Part shown: positions 7,721 through 17,263 of the stretch, piece after piece
How the letters are laid out: every line of letters begins with the position of its first letter
Numbering within the stretch: the stretch's first letter is position 1
Source: CBDAPI01 sp965248635
GTDB lineage: Bacteria > Acidobacteriota > UBA6911 > RPQK01 > CBDAPI01
Direction: 5' to 3'
Assembly: GCA_965248635.1 (NCBI GenBank)
Contig: OZ252114.1
Coordinates: 2,046,001 to 2,110,000 of the forward strand
DNA length: 64,000 nucleotides
Made by a program: the position numbers and the translations under genes
Notes under the pieces: model-generated
Told to the model about the DNA's origin: nothing
Database searches by the model: none
What the model saw: only the letters and a program-made list of their open reading frames with translations

Positions 7721-9076
7721 CTACTCCTCCGCCGTGGCGCGCTGCGGCCTGATCCAGAGATAGAGCGCGCCGACGCCCAACAGCAGCCCACCGGCAATGG
7801 TCGGGGCGCGCCAATCGCCGGCCCCGGCGCGCGCCACGAACATCACAAAACAGAACACGGCGCCGAGCGCAGGCACGGCAAGGGGTAGCTCGAACGCGCC
7901 CTGGGGTTCGCCGGGCCGCAGCTTCAGGATGACGAGTGCGCTGTTCACCACCGAAAACACCAAGAGCAGCAGTAATACCGTGGCCGAGGCCAGTTGTGAG
8001 ATGTCGCCCGACAGAATCAGAATCACGATCAGCACGAAGATCAGCCCAATGGCGACATAGGGCGTGCGCCGCACCGGATGGATGATGGTGAGAGAGAGCG
8101 GCAGATGCTTGTCGCGCGCCATGCCGTATAAGAGGCGCGAGGCGGTGACGTAATTGATCAGCCCGGTATTGGCCACCGCGAAGATGGTAATGGCGATAAA
8201 CACCCAGGCCGGAAACCAGGGCGCGGCGCGCGCCATGACTTCGGCCAGCGGCGCGTTGGTTTCGGCCAATTCCTGCCACGGCACCACCGAGACGGCGGTG
8301 ATCGCCACACTCATATAGATGATGACGGTCAGCACCAGCGCCATCACCAGACCGAACGGCAGGTCGCGCCGTGGATTCTTCAACTCCTCGGCAACGTTGA
8401 TTGAATCCTCGAAGCCGAGGAAGGAGTAGAAGGTGAGCACGACGCCCTGCACCATCATCACCAGGGGAAGACCGGCTTCGGTTTCCGAACCAACCGGGAA
8501 TTCCAACAAATTCGCCGAACCCCAGAAGCGCAAGCCGACCGCGATCACGAGCAGCAATCCCCCCGCTTCCACCAGCGTACAGGCGACATTGGCCCACATC
8601 GACTCACGGATGCCGCGATAGACGATGGCACCCACGATGGCGAGATAGGTGAGCGCCAACATGCCGGTGGGCAGGTCCTCGAGACCGGGCAGGGCTTGCA
8701 GATTCTCGCCCACCACGCGTGCGCCGGCGGCGATCGAGGTGAAGCCCGAGCAGGCCACGGTAAGACCCACGACATGGGTGAGCAGGCGGCGGCGATAGGC
8801 GCGCTGCGTGATATAGGCAGACCCACCCGCCCGCGGATAGCGTGAGCCGAGCGAGGCATAAGATAATCCTGTCAGGCCCGCCGCTACCAGTGACAGCAAA
8901 AAGGCAAGCCAGATCGCCGAACCCATCTCAGCGGCGACTCGCCCAACCAGGCCGTAAATACCGGCTCCCAGCATGCTGCCGGCCCCGTAGAGCGTCATCT
9001 GCCATAGGCCGATGCTGCGCCGGAGCGTCGGTTCGCCGACGCTAGCCGGTTCGGATTGTCTGCTAGCCTGTTCCAT
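7721..9076 (-). CDS. APC-family amino acid permease
   Basis: This 451-residue polytopic protein has about 12 hydrophobic segments. The N-terminal LRRSIGLWQMTLYGAGSMLG with GAGIY is the APC substrate-binding motif of helix 1, and YSFLGFEDSINVAEE is the conserved helix-6/loop region (GFE-x5-AEE). NYVTASRLLYGMARD is also typical. It would import amino acids or polyamines by cation symport or exchange across the inner membrane. No metabolic genes adjoin it, so the substrate is unknown. The length is normal and the frame intact. No convincing Shine-Dalgarno precedes the ATG at 9076. Confidence 0.88.
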   Translation of the reverse strand: MEQASRQSEPASVGEPTLRRSIGLWQMTLYGAGSMLGAGIYGLVGRVAAEMGSAIWLAFLLSLVAAGLTGLSYASLGSRYPRAGGSAYITQRAYRRRLLTHVVGLTVACSGFTSIAAGARVVGENLQALPGLEDLPTGMLALTYLAIVGAIVYRGIRESMWANVACTLVEAGGLLLVIAVGLRFWGSANLLEFPVGSETEAGLPLVMMVQGVVLTFYSFLGFEDSINVAEELKNPRRDLPFGLVMALVLTVIIYMSVAITAVSVVPWQELAETNAPLAEVMARAAPWFPAWVFIAITIFAVANTGLINYVTASRLLYGMARDKHLPLSLTIIHPVRRTPYVAIGLIFVLIVILILSGDISQLASATVLLLLLVFSVVNSALVILKLRPGEPQGAFELPLAVPALGAVFCFVMFVARAGAGDWRAPTIAGGLLLGVGALYLWIRPQRATAEE

Positions 9077-9106
9077 AGATTGGAGGATTATATCCTTTGC
9101 CGGATC

Positions 9107-9133
9107 GTTGCGTAACCGCTCCTTTGTGCAACC
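9107..9133. repeat. REP-like stem-loop, copy 2
   Basis: The sequence from 9107 to 9133 matches copy 1 (2325-2351) except for one base (GTTGCGTAAC instead of GTTGCATAAC). The outer arms GTTGC and GCAAC can pair. It lies just upstream of the APC permease. Confidence 0.55.
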
Positions 9134-9156
9134 GCGGTCGCTGATGGCCTCCGGGG

Positions 9157-9267
9157 CGGTTCACAACGGACGACTGCGAGATTCTGCCCGGGTGCGATGT
9201 TGTACCAGGGTTGGAGGTTCTGGGGCGGGCCGATCTGGCCGAGATAGCCGTGGGCCTTTTGCCACAT
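9157..9267 (-). pseudogene. fragment of SRAP/YedK-type DNA-repair protein (tentative)
   Basis: A 37-residue stretch reading HGYLGQIGPPQNLQPWYNIA followed by PGQNLAVVR resembles the conserved segment after the catalytic Cys of SOS-response-associated peptidases (RYNIAPTQxVxVVR), which crosslink to abasic sites. The catalytic MCGR start and the rest of the domain are absent. It is a short relic at best, and a chance resemblance cannot be excluded. Confidence 0.35.
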
Positions 9268-9286
9268 AAAGCGTTGCGGGATCAGG

Positions 9287-9622
9287 TCAACCCTTGATCC
9301 GTTTGAGCGCCCACATTGCGAGCAGGGTGACGACACCGGCATACAAAGCGGTACTTATGTGACCGAGGATGGCGTCCAGGTGACCGCCAACCCCGGGGAT
9401 GTGGTTAAGCACGTCCGCTTGTGCGGCAGCAGCAACCGCAACAGCAAGAACGAGGTAGGCTACTGCGTCCGTTGCGGCTTCAACGTTGACCTGAATCCCA
9501 GCATACACTAAGCCCAGAACGACCAGCAAAAGCGGCAGAATGCCGCTTGCATCTGCGTTAGGTACCAAGGCCAGCACAATTGCCAGCACAATCGTCAAAC
9601 TAACGATGATTCTTGTTGCCAT
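9287..9622 (-). CDS. small integral membrane protein (111 aa), function unknown
   Basis: The ATG at 9622 is preceded by a strong GGAGGGAG ribosome-binding site. Four hydrophobic segments are visible: IIVSLTIVLAIVLALV, ILPLLLVVLGLVYAGI, VAYLVLAVAVAAAA and ALYAGVVTLLAMWALK. The C-terminus is short and basic. I do not recognise a named family. It is divergent from the sodium-dependent transporter at 9808, and the roughly 185-bp gap holds both promoters, so a shared regulatory or functional link is possible but unproven. Confidence 0.75.
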   Translation of the reverse strand: MATRIIVSLTIVLAIVLALVPNADASGILPLLLVVLGLVYAGIQVNVEAATDAVAYLVLAVAVAAAAQADVLNHIPGVGGHLDAILGHISTALYAGVVTLLAMWALKRIKG

Positions 9623-9794
9623 TTTCTTCTCCCTCCATGATCACTAGTGGACATTGACCTGATCCCGCAGTTAGTGCCACTTTATATCTCAGTAACTCGC
9701 CGTTGACAATAGATTGTTGAGGCCTCCAGAGCGCGACCGACTTCAAGTGGCGGCCAAAACGGACTCCGATGCTGTTGCCTTGGTCACGATCATT

Positions 9795-9800
9795 TATAAT
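9795..9800 (+). promoter_or_regulatory. -10 element of a probable leaderless promoter
   Basis: A perfect TATAAT ends 7 nt before the ATG of the NSS transporter. This would place the transcription start at or near the start codon. No Shine-Dalgarno lies between them and no good -35 is visible at 17 bp. Confidence 0.4.
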
Positions 9801-9807
9801 CCCCTAG

Positions 9808-11157
9808 ATGGCGGATCGAGGGCATTGGGGCTCGAAGCTAGGTTTCGTTCTTGCGGCTGCCGGAGCAGCGGTGGGTCTTGGAAACATCTGGAAATTTCCT
9901 TACATCACGGGTGAGAACGGAGGTGGAGCCTTCGTTCTGATTTACCTCGCTTGTATCGCTGGCGTCGGTCTTCCCGTCATGATGGCCGAGATCCTTCTGG
10001 GCCGCGCGACGCAGAAATCTCCGGTCGGTGCCATTAAGGCGCTCGGCGGGGGCTTCTGGGTGGTATTCGGGGGACTGGGCATACTGGGCGGTGTCGTGAT
10101 CCTGTCCTACTACAGTGTGGTTGCGGGCTGGGCCATGCACTACACCTATCTCGCACTGTCAGGCCAGATTGCGGGCCTGGGTCCGGAGGGTGTCGAGCCC
10201 GTGTTTGGCGCACTGTTCACTTCGAGCGGTCTCAACCTGTTGTGGCACGTTCTTTTTATGATCGTTACGATCGGGGTCGTCTGGGGTGGCATTAACAAAG
10301 GAATCGAGCGCTGGGCCCGCATCCTGATGCCTGTCTTGTTCGGACTGATGTTGATCCTGCTGGTGAACGCTTTCACAATGGATGGTTTTGGCCAGGCGTT
10401 CGACTTCGTATTTGGTTTCCACACCGAAAGCCTGACCGCGGCGGGCGTTCTCGAGGCGCTGGGCCATGCATTCTTCACGCTGAGCGTCGGCATGGGAGCC
10501 ATGTTGACCTACGGCAGCTACCTGGGAAAACACGACGACATCGTTTCCTCGGCGATTACGATTTCCGTTCTCGACACGCTGATCGCGCTGATCGCGTGCA
10601 TGGTCCTGTTTCCAATCATCTTTTCCTACGGAATGGAGCCCGCGAACGGTCCGGGACTGGTCTTTGTGAGCATTCCGATCGCGCTCAGCCAGATGCCGGC
10701 GGGCTCGTTTTTCGCGTTCGTGTTCTTTGCTCTTCTCGTTTTCGCGGCGCTGACCAGCGCGATATCGCTGCTGGAAGTCGTGACGTCGTACCTGATCGAC
10801 GAAAAGGGCTGGTTGCGGCACAAGGCGACAGTGTTCAGCGGTGTCGTGATCGCTCTGATCGGAGTTCCGTCTGCACTCAGCGGAGGGACACGGTTGTTTG
10901 GCGAGGGCTTTGCCGGAGTTTTCGGGATGAATTGGTTCGACAGCTTCGACTACCTCGCAACAAACTGGATTCTGCCGCTGGGTGGACTGGGCATTTCATT
11001 GTTTACAGCCTGGAAGGTGGATGATGCGATTCGGCACCGGGAATTCCTCGAGGGGAGCCGACTGGCCGTGTTCTACAGCGCATGGCTCATCCTGTTGAAG
11101 TTTGTCGTGCCGGTGGGGATCGTTCTGGTGTTTCTGCACGCGATCGGTGTCATCTAG
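9808..11157 (+). CDS. sodium-dependent transporter, NSS/SNF family
   Basis: This 449-residue protein has about 11-12 membrane segments. Helix 1 carries the family signature FVLAAAGAAVGLGNIWKFPY, whose unwound GLGNIW binds Na+ and the amine substrate. GGGAFVLIYL in helix 2, SLGLGMGA-like FTLSVGMGAMLTYGSY in helix 6, and ALTSAISLLEV in helix 8 all follow the LeuT fold. Bacterial members import amino acids such as tryptophan, tyrosine or leucine. The length is typical of 11-12-helix bacterial NSS proteins. The gene is intact, and the upstream TATAAT suggests leaderless transcription. Confidence 0.92.
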   Translation: MADRGHWGSKLGFVLAAAGAAVGLGNIWKFPYITGENGGGAFVLIYLACIAGVGLPVMMAEILLGRATQKSPVGAIKALGGGFWVVFGGLGILGGVVILSYYSVVAGWAMHYTYLALSGQIAGLGPEGVEPVFGALFTSSGLNLLWHVLFMIVTIGVVWGGINKGIERWARILMPVLFGLMLILLVNAFTMDGFGQAFDFVFGFHTESLTAAGVLEALGHAFFTLSVGMGAMLTYGSYLGKHDDIVSSAITISVLDTLIALIACMVLFPIIFSYGMEPANGPGLVFVSIPIALSQMPAGSFFAFVFFALLVFAALTSAISLLEVVTSYLIDEKGWLRHKATVFSGVVIALIGVPSALSGGTRLFGEGFAGVFGMNWFDSFDYLATNWILPLGGLGISLFTAWKVDDAIRHREFLEGSRLAVFYSAWLILLKFVVPVGIVLVFLHAIGVI

Positions 11158-11703
11158 CCTGAACTTCTCGTAAGTTCGGACGTCCCGGATCTCTGGGCTG
11201 TTCGCTCTGTCTCGACATATTCTCGTGAGAAATTCAGGTTAGTCGCGCCCCCGTGCCTGCGGAGCGGATCATTCAGGATGAAACATTTTGGAGTGCCGAC
11301 CTTTCGTTGTTCTCAGAGTCCTGAAGAAATATTAACCAACATGGAATCAGTCACTTAAGATGGTGTACTTCGTGCCGCTCAAACGCTCCTTTGTGCAAGC
11401 ACCTCCTTCGCTGGTCTTCGGACCGAATTTCAGCGGACTTCACGGGCCAGTAATGGGTCATCTTGTGCCGAGGCCCGTGCCGACCGAGCGGGAGGGAGGA
11501 CTTTTTACACGAGCGCTCGCGTGTCGGTCGGACCCCTGTGAGAGGTCGCTCCCGTCTCAACAGTCCCTCCGGGAAGAGGGAATTGGTCTCCGGAGCGGCC
11601 TACCTGTAGAGCCGGTACAGGCCGTTGACGCGCTTGTATTCTTTCCGGTGTGTGGGGTTGGTGAGGCAGAGGGAAGTAGATCGCCTCCTGCGTAGATTGT
11701 CGA
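11158..11703. other. intergenic region with repeat copy 3, no convincing gene
   Basis: This 546-bp gap contains a shortened REP-like copy (11380-11400). On the minus strand near 11610-11690 there is a short protein-like run (NPTHRKEYKRVNGLYRLYR, then stop) that may be a gene relic. A + frame at 11360-11695 has no ribosome-binding site and an implausible composition. Nothing else is recognised. Confidence 0.5.
11380..11400. repeat. REP-like element, partial copy 3
   Basis: ACGCTCCTTTGTGCAAGC shares its central part with the loops and right arms at 2323-2352 and 9107-9133. The left arm is missing. Confidence 0.45.
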
Positions 11704-14412
11704 TTACTGGAAAGCCGTGCCGAAGGAATAACTGAGACGGGTATAGTAGTAGGCGCCGTTGAAGCCCCACGGTGTGAACGGGCTGTAGGGCATGCCGAAA
11801 AAACGCATGGTGATCGGCGCGCCGCCGATGTCGGTGAAGGTGTCCTCGTACTTGTCCGAGAATGTGTTGAAGACGTTCTGTCCGCCGAGCGCCAGCGTGA
11901 CCCTGTCGGCAAGTTCCAGAGAAACCTCACGATCGACAATCGGCTTGCCACCGAAGACTGGGGCGGCTTCGCCCCGCCCGAGTAACTTTGCGTCCCAGGA
12001 GTCTATCCACGATCCGTAGTAGTTCAGGCGGCCGAGGATACGCACCCGCCCGGCGCGCTGTGTGACGCTGACGTTCCAGCGGGTGTCCGGCACGTAGTTC
12101 TCCAAGGCGACGATGTCGCCTTCGCCGAGCAGGCCGGTCTCACCCGTCACCTCGGTGTCGGTGTAGTTGTAGACGACGCTGAACGCCGTATTCCCGCCGA
12201 GGGTGGGTGGCGTCCAGGTCGAAACCAAGTCGATTCCCCGCGTCCGGGTCAAGAAATCGTTCGTGAAGAAGTTAAACGAGGTCAGGGTGCTGGCGCCCTG
12301 GACGCCGGCCCTTTCGACTTGGGCAGCCTCGTCCACCGTGAGGGTGAAGTCCCGCGTCAGCGTAAGGCGGTCGGAGACGTCGATGTGAAAGTAGTCGGCG
12401 GTGAGGGTGAACGCCCCGGTATCGATGATCGTGCCGATGGTGTAGTTGATCGAAGTCTCCGGCTTGAGTGCCTGTCCGCCCTTCAGCATCGCTACCGCGG
12501 AGTTTGACTGAATGGTGTCTCTATCGACCAGATTTCCGTTCGAGTCGAGCGTGGTCTGCACGTTCTGCGCATATTGCTGTCCAACCGTCGGCGCCCGGAA
12601 CCCGCTGCTCACGCTGCCGCGCAGGGCAACGGAGGGAGAAAACCGGTAGCGCCCGGAGAGATTCCTGTTCGTCGTGGCTCCGAAGAGATCGAAGTGCTCG
12701 AACCGGACGGCGCCGCCGACGGTCCAGGCGCCGTCCAAGTCGCGCAACTCGAGGTCTCCGTAGACCGCGCCGCTGTTGCGGTTCCACCCTCCCGACCACG
12801 CTTGGCTGAAACCGGGAAAGCCGTTCGACCCGGATGTGAAGCCCTGGTTCGCGTAGGGGCCGATTTCGTACGATGGCCGGTCACCTGCCCCGATCTCAAA
12901 CCGCTCATGACGCCACTCGGTGCCCGCGGCGATGTTTAACCGGTCAGTAGCGGCGTAGGAGGCGTCGAAATTGAGGCCTAGTTCCTCCTGCCGTAAGTGG
13001 CCTGGGTCAAATTCGGTCGGGCTCCCCAGGCCGAGCGAGGCGTTGACCGTATCCCGCAGGAAGAAATCGATCTGATGGGCTCCGTAGCTGGTGCTGACGT
13101 CCCAAGTGAGGTCGGTGGTCGTGAACCCACGCAGACCGGCGACCACCGACCCGTCGGTCACTTTGCCGCCGAACCGCGGTGTGAAGCCACCCGGGAACCG
13201 CTGTGCAAAGGCGAAGCAGTTCTGGTTCTGGTTCAGCCGGTCGAGGACCGCCGGATCCGGCACACTGTCGACGATCGGAACCGTGGGGCAGTCTGCGGAG
13301 CCCTGGCCGCCCGCCTGGAGCCGGTCACCGACCAGCAGTTGCTTGCCATCGCCGAAGAGCGCATTATCGGTGGGGCTCCGATAGAAAAAGTTTCCGGTCA
13401 CCTTCCGTCCGGCATAGTTGGTGTGGCCGTAAAGCTGCAGGCCGTTCGCGAATGGGTGGCCGAAGTTGGAGAAAAACTTGAGGTCGTCGTCGACATCGGG
13501 CGCACCCCACGGCTTCGCCGGGGTAGCGACGGCGTTGTTGCCGGCGGCGATGAGTCCCGATGCGTCGGCCCGCTGAATGCTGACGTCAGTCCGATTAGTA
13601 TTGCCGTACTCGAGGCTCAAGTTGGCGAATCCGGTCGGGCCGATGGGAAGCCCGACATTGCCGGCGAAGGTGTAGCTGCCTCCTCCTTCCTTGCCGTAGG
13701 TGCCGCTGTTGATCTCAAAGCGGCCACCCGAGTTAGCGTCTTTGAGTTGAAAATTCATCACGCCGGCAATGGCGTCCGAGCCGTACTGCGCCGACGCGCC
13801 GTCGCGCAGCACCTCGACCTGCCGCAACGCGATTGACGGGATGGTTGATATGTCTGGGCCGTGATTGCCAACCGTCGATCCGAACTGCCAGGCGATGACT
13901 GACGAGCGGTGGCGCCGCTTGCCGTTCACTAGCACCAGCGTGTGCTCCGGTGCCAGGTTTCTCAGGCTTGCTGGCCGGACGATCGTCGCCGCATCGACGA
14001 TCGGGTGCACGGAGACGTTGTAGGAGGGAATGACCGTCCGTAACCGATTGCTCAGGTCGGTGTCGCCTTGACTAACGATTTCTTGGGGCGAGATGGCGTC
14101 GATCGGCACCGTCGACTCGGTGACCGAACGCGGCTCCGCGCGAGTGCCAACGACAACGAGAGTCATGTCGACCACGCCGATCCCGAGGCTAAAATTCTGC
14201 AGAACCGGTTGGTCGGACCTTAGTTCAACATTGTTGTAGGTGCCCGTTTGAAAGCCGGGCTGGGCCACTGTTAGCGTATAAAGCCCAGGTGGCAAACCAG
14301 TGAACTCGTAATTCCCACTTTCGTTTGTCAAGCCTGTTGTGGCTTCATCGGTCGTTTCGTGGATCACCGTGACTTCCGCACCGGGAATGACGGCTCCGGT
14401 GCTGTCGGTCAC
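11704..14412 (-). pseudogene. TonB-dependent receptor lacking its 5' end
   Basis: This frame of about 902 codons begins with an in-frame GTG at 14412, inside the carboxypeptidase-regulatory domain (TDSTGAVIPGAEVTV). Compared with the paralogue at 1-2093, the signal peptide and the first 35 or so residues are missing. The plug (ISPQEIVSQGDTDLSNRLRT, RNLAPEHTLVLVNGKRRHRS, YGSDAIAGVMNFQLKD) and the barrel through the terminal aromatic residue (RLSYSFGTAFQ) are intact. The upstream sequence at 14409-14412 belongs to the 3' end of another gene, so the two were fused by deletion or recombination. Without a signal peptide it cannot reach the outer membrane unless translated as part of another protein. 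Confidence 0.85.
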
Positions 14413-14421
14413 GGTTCCCCT

Positions 14422-15249
14422 CTGGTGTGGTTCCGCTCTGGATCGCCAATCTGATCCTCGTCGATCGAGAGGAACAGGCTATTTGTCGTGGCCAGCGTCG
14501 CCCCGTGAACCTGGGCCCAGCCGCCGTTGTCGCCGTCGACGCCCGCCATCGTCAGCAGCGCAATCGAAGGTGAAGAGGCGAAAGGAGTGTTGAAGGGGTA
14601 GGTGTAGGGCGGGGCATTGCTGACCCCCCGAACGGTGTCAGCTCCCAGCGCGGCTTCGAACTCCACCCCCCCAATCGACCCGTGACCCGCTTCCAAAACG
14701 ATAAATCCCACCGTCTCGTCCAGGCGTGTCACCGTGACGTCTTCGGCCACCGTCTTGCCCGTCCTGAGCGCTGCTGCCGATGGTGGAGCAGTAAGGCCCG
14801 AGCCCTGATCCCAGAACACCGAGAAACCCGGATCGTTCTCACTCATCACCTGACCCAGCACAACCGGGTTGGTGTAGCTCCGGTTGTAGCTCTGCACCTC
14901 ACCCACCCAGCTGTTTTTCTTATCCGTCACCGTGGAGGTGTAGGTCTGAGCCTCAACCGCCACACCGTCGATCGTCCAGGTGCCTTCCTCCACAACCAGA
15001 TAGCTGACATTTTCCGTGACCACCAGGCCCCCCGAGGGGTTTTGGAGCCGAATGTCAAAGCTCGTCGAGGTGACGTTCGAGAGCCGTGTCACCGTCGGCG
15101 TGGTGCTGTTCGCGTACTGCAGCGTCGTGACGACCACCGGGCTGACGTAGGTTTTGATCAGGGTCACGGTCACTGCTGTCTCACCCACACTCAGGCTGCC
15201 CCATTCGAGCTGAGCCTGGGGGCCTGGTCCGATGCAAGTGTCACCGGCC
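14422..15249. repeat. large tandem repeat, copy A
   Basis: The sequence matches 15580-16407 with a constant offset of 1158 bp (386 codons) and no indels visible. By eye well over 90% of positions agree. It encodes the C-terminal lectin-like module of the host gene. Confidence 0.8.
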
Positions 15250-15579
15250 TCATCACAGCTCTGACCGGGGCAGGGATCACTGCCCAGCTGGCAGTCCAGC
15301 ACCGCATCGCAGATCTCGGACCCATCGCAAAAAAGCCCGTTGTCACAGAGTGCGTCATTGGTCAGGTTGTCGCAGGAGTCGGTCCCCTCGTTACAGGAAT
15401 CAGCGGTGCAGCCGACGCCGTCGTCGCAGTCGACTGGAGTCCCAGCTTGGCAGGCGCCAGCGACACAAGTCTCTGCGCCGTCGCAGAAGAACCCATCGTC
15501 ACAGTCGGCGTCGACCTCGCACTGAGCGACCGGCGGGAATACCAGCGGCCCCGCCAATACCAGGTAGCCGACCTGCTCG

Positions 15580-16407
15580 CTGGTGTGGTTCCGCTCCGCA
15601 TCGCCGATCTGATCCTCGTCGATCGAGAGGAAGAGGCTGGTCGTCGTGGCCAGCGTCGCCCCGTGAACCTGGGCCCAGGCGCCGTTGTCGCCGTCGACGC
15701 CCGCCATCGTCAGCAGCGCAATCGAAGGTGAAGAGGCGAAAGGAGTGTTGAAGAGGTAGGTGTAGGGCGGGGCATTGCTGACCCCCCGAACGGTATCAGC
15801 TCCCAGCGCGGCTTCGAACTCCACCCCCCCAATCGACCCGTGACCCGCTTCCAAAACGATAAATCCCACCGTCTCGTTCGAGCGCGTCACCGTGACGTCT
15901 TCGGCCACCGTCTTGCCCACCGTGAGCGTTGTTGCCGATGGTGGATCAGTGCGGATCGAGCCCTGATCCCAGAACACCGAGAAGCCCGGATCGTTCTCAC
16001 TCATCACCTGACCCAGCACAACCGGGTTCGTGTAGCTCTGGTTGTAGCTCTGCACCTCACCCACCCAGCTGTTGTCCTCATCCGTCACCGTGGAGGTGTA
16101 CTTCTGAGCCTCCACCGCCACACCGTCGACCGTCCAGGTGCCTTCCTCCACAACCAGATAGCTGACGTTTTCCGTGACCACCGGGCCCCCTGAGGGGTTT
16201 TGGAGCCGAACCTCAAAGCTCGTCGAGGTGACGTTCGAGAGCCGTGTCACCGTCGGCGTGGTGCTGTTCGCATACTGCAGAGTCGTCACGACCACCGGGC
16301 TGACGTAGATGTTGGTCAGGTCCACGGTCACTGCTGTCCCGTCTACACTCACCCTGCCCGCCTCCAGCTGAGCCTGGGGGCCTTCCCCGATGCAAGTGTT
16401 GCCGGCC
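15580..16407. repeat. large tandem repeat, copy B
   Basis: This is the partner of 14422-15249. It encodes the N-terminal lectin-like module. The high nucleotide identity implies a recent in-frame duplication or gene conversion. Confidence 0.8.
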
Positions 16408-16931
16408 AATGAATCTTTCTTGCCCTTCGTCCCATGGTCGGTGACATAGAGAAACAGGGTGTCCCCCGGGAGCAGACGCCCGGTGGATGTCTCGAACCAG
16501 CGCCGGATGCTTTCTCGCGTCGCCGGCTCGAGGGTGGCGCCGCTGATCTGGGAGTTTTCGAACCGGATCCGATTACGCAAGGGCTTTTCCAGGCGAGTTC
16601 CGGACAGTCGCCAGAAATCATGCTCCCACTGGGGGTCGCGGACGGCCAGGTCAGCGCCAGGGTCGGACCCGTCCGCGCTCAAGATGGTGATGTGGCTGTT
16701 CTGAACACCCCACTTGAACAGGAGTTCGCGTAACTGCTTGACGTGAAGAAGGTGCGACTGATAGTTCGACTGGCGACGGCCGCCGCCGTTGATCATTAGA
16801 GTGTGGAATTGAGCGCTGCTGTCCGCCGTTCCTCCCCACAGACCTGTCACGGACAAACTCGCCAGCAGACACAGGACGCCGACCGGCACCCAGTACGACC
16901 CGGTGGAAGAGTGCCAGCCTGGGAAATTCAT

Positions 16932-17263
16932 ATCAACCCAGGATTATACTAGATTTCCAAGCCACCCAGATGGCCCGATCAGACACTTGGGACGAGGAGG
17001 GCGCGTTACCCAAATCACGCGGGTTCGGACGAAAGCCGTAGGGCACGCCAGTCAAAGGCTCGCTTTTGCCGTATCGCCAGGCGCTGTGCGACTGAATGTG
17101 CAGCCATCATGGACATCCTGGGGCGTTTGAACGCTGCCGCGGATGGATTTACCGTGGGCGACTAAGATACTGTTTTAGAGATCGCGTCGATGCTGACCGC
17201 GTTGGTCAAGAGCCTTGATGCAACCAAAAGATGAGGTCAGGGCAAGGGCAAGGGTAAAGGACA
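16932..17263. other. intergenic region
   Basis: This 332-bp gap contains one copy of the 43-bp direct repeat (16948-16990). No coding signature, RNA gene or clear promoter is recognised in the remainder. Confidence 0.5.
16948..16990 (+). repeat. 43-bp direct repeat, copy 1
   Basis: The sequence begins ACTAGATTTCCAAGCCACCC and ends CACTTGG. It matches 19192-19234 at 41 of 43 positions in the same orientation. Together the copies bracket about 2.2 kb. Confidence 0.8.

Larger units (their letters stand above)
14409..16931 (-). pseudogene. C13/caspase-like N-terminus fused to H-type-lectin-like repeats, 3' truncated
   Basis: The 840 codons are open, but both halves look damaged. After a signal peptide or anchor (GVLCLLASLSVTGLWGG), residues 43-170 resemble a C13/caspase-like peptidase: FHTLMINGGGRRQSNY at the start and the catalytic His in LFLYVTDHGTKGKKD. 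The segment with the catalytic Cys is missing, because AGNT joins directly to CIGEGPQAQLE. Two near-identical modules of about 270 residues follow, each with an H-type-lectin-like domain (YVSPVVVTTLQYANSTTPTV, EGTWTVDGVAVEAQKYTS). A Cys-rich linker separates them (CDDGFFCDGAETC, CDNGLFCDGSEIC). The second module stops at ERNHTRGEP where TonB-receptor sequence begins, whereas the first continues SEQVGYLVLAGPL. Such secreted proteins may bind surface glycans; the function is unproven. Confidence 0.7.

Noticed and set aside
7665..8597. Minus-strand frame of 310 codons overlapping the APC permease
   Set aside because: It is the permease DNA in another frame. The composition (Arg, Gly and Ala rich) is typical of a GC-rich shadow.
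11360..11695. Plus-strand gene of 111 codons
   Set aside because: It has no ribosome-binding site, begins inside a repeat and shows no recognisable domain.
14682..15731. Plus-strand frame of 349 codons
   Set aside because: It is antisense to the lectin-like repeats, is rich in His and Arg, has no ribosome-binding site and no family features.
14422..16407. CRISPR or other short-spacer array
   Set aside because: The repeats are two long coding modules 1158 bp apart, not short repeats with unique spacers.
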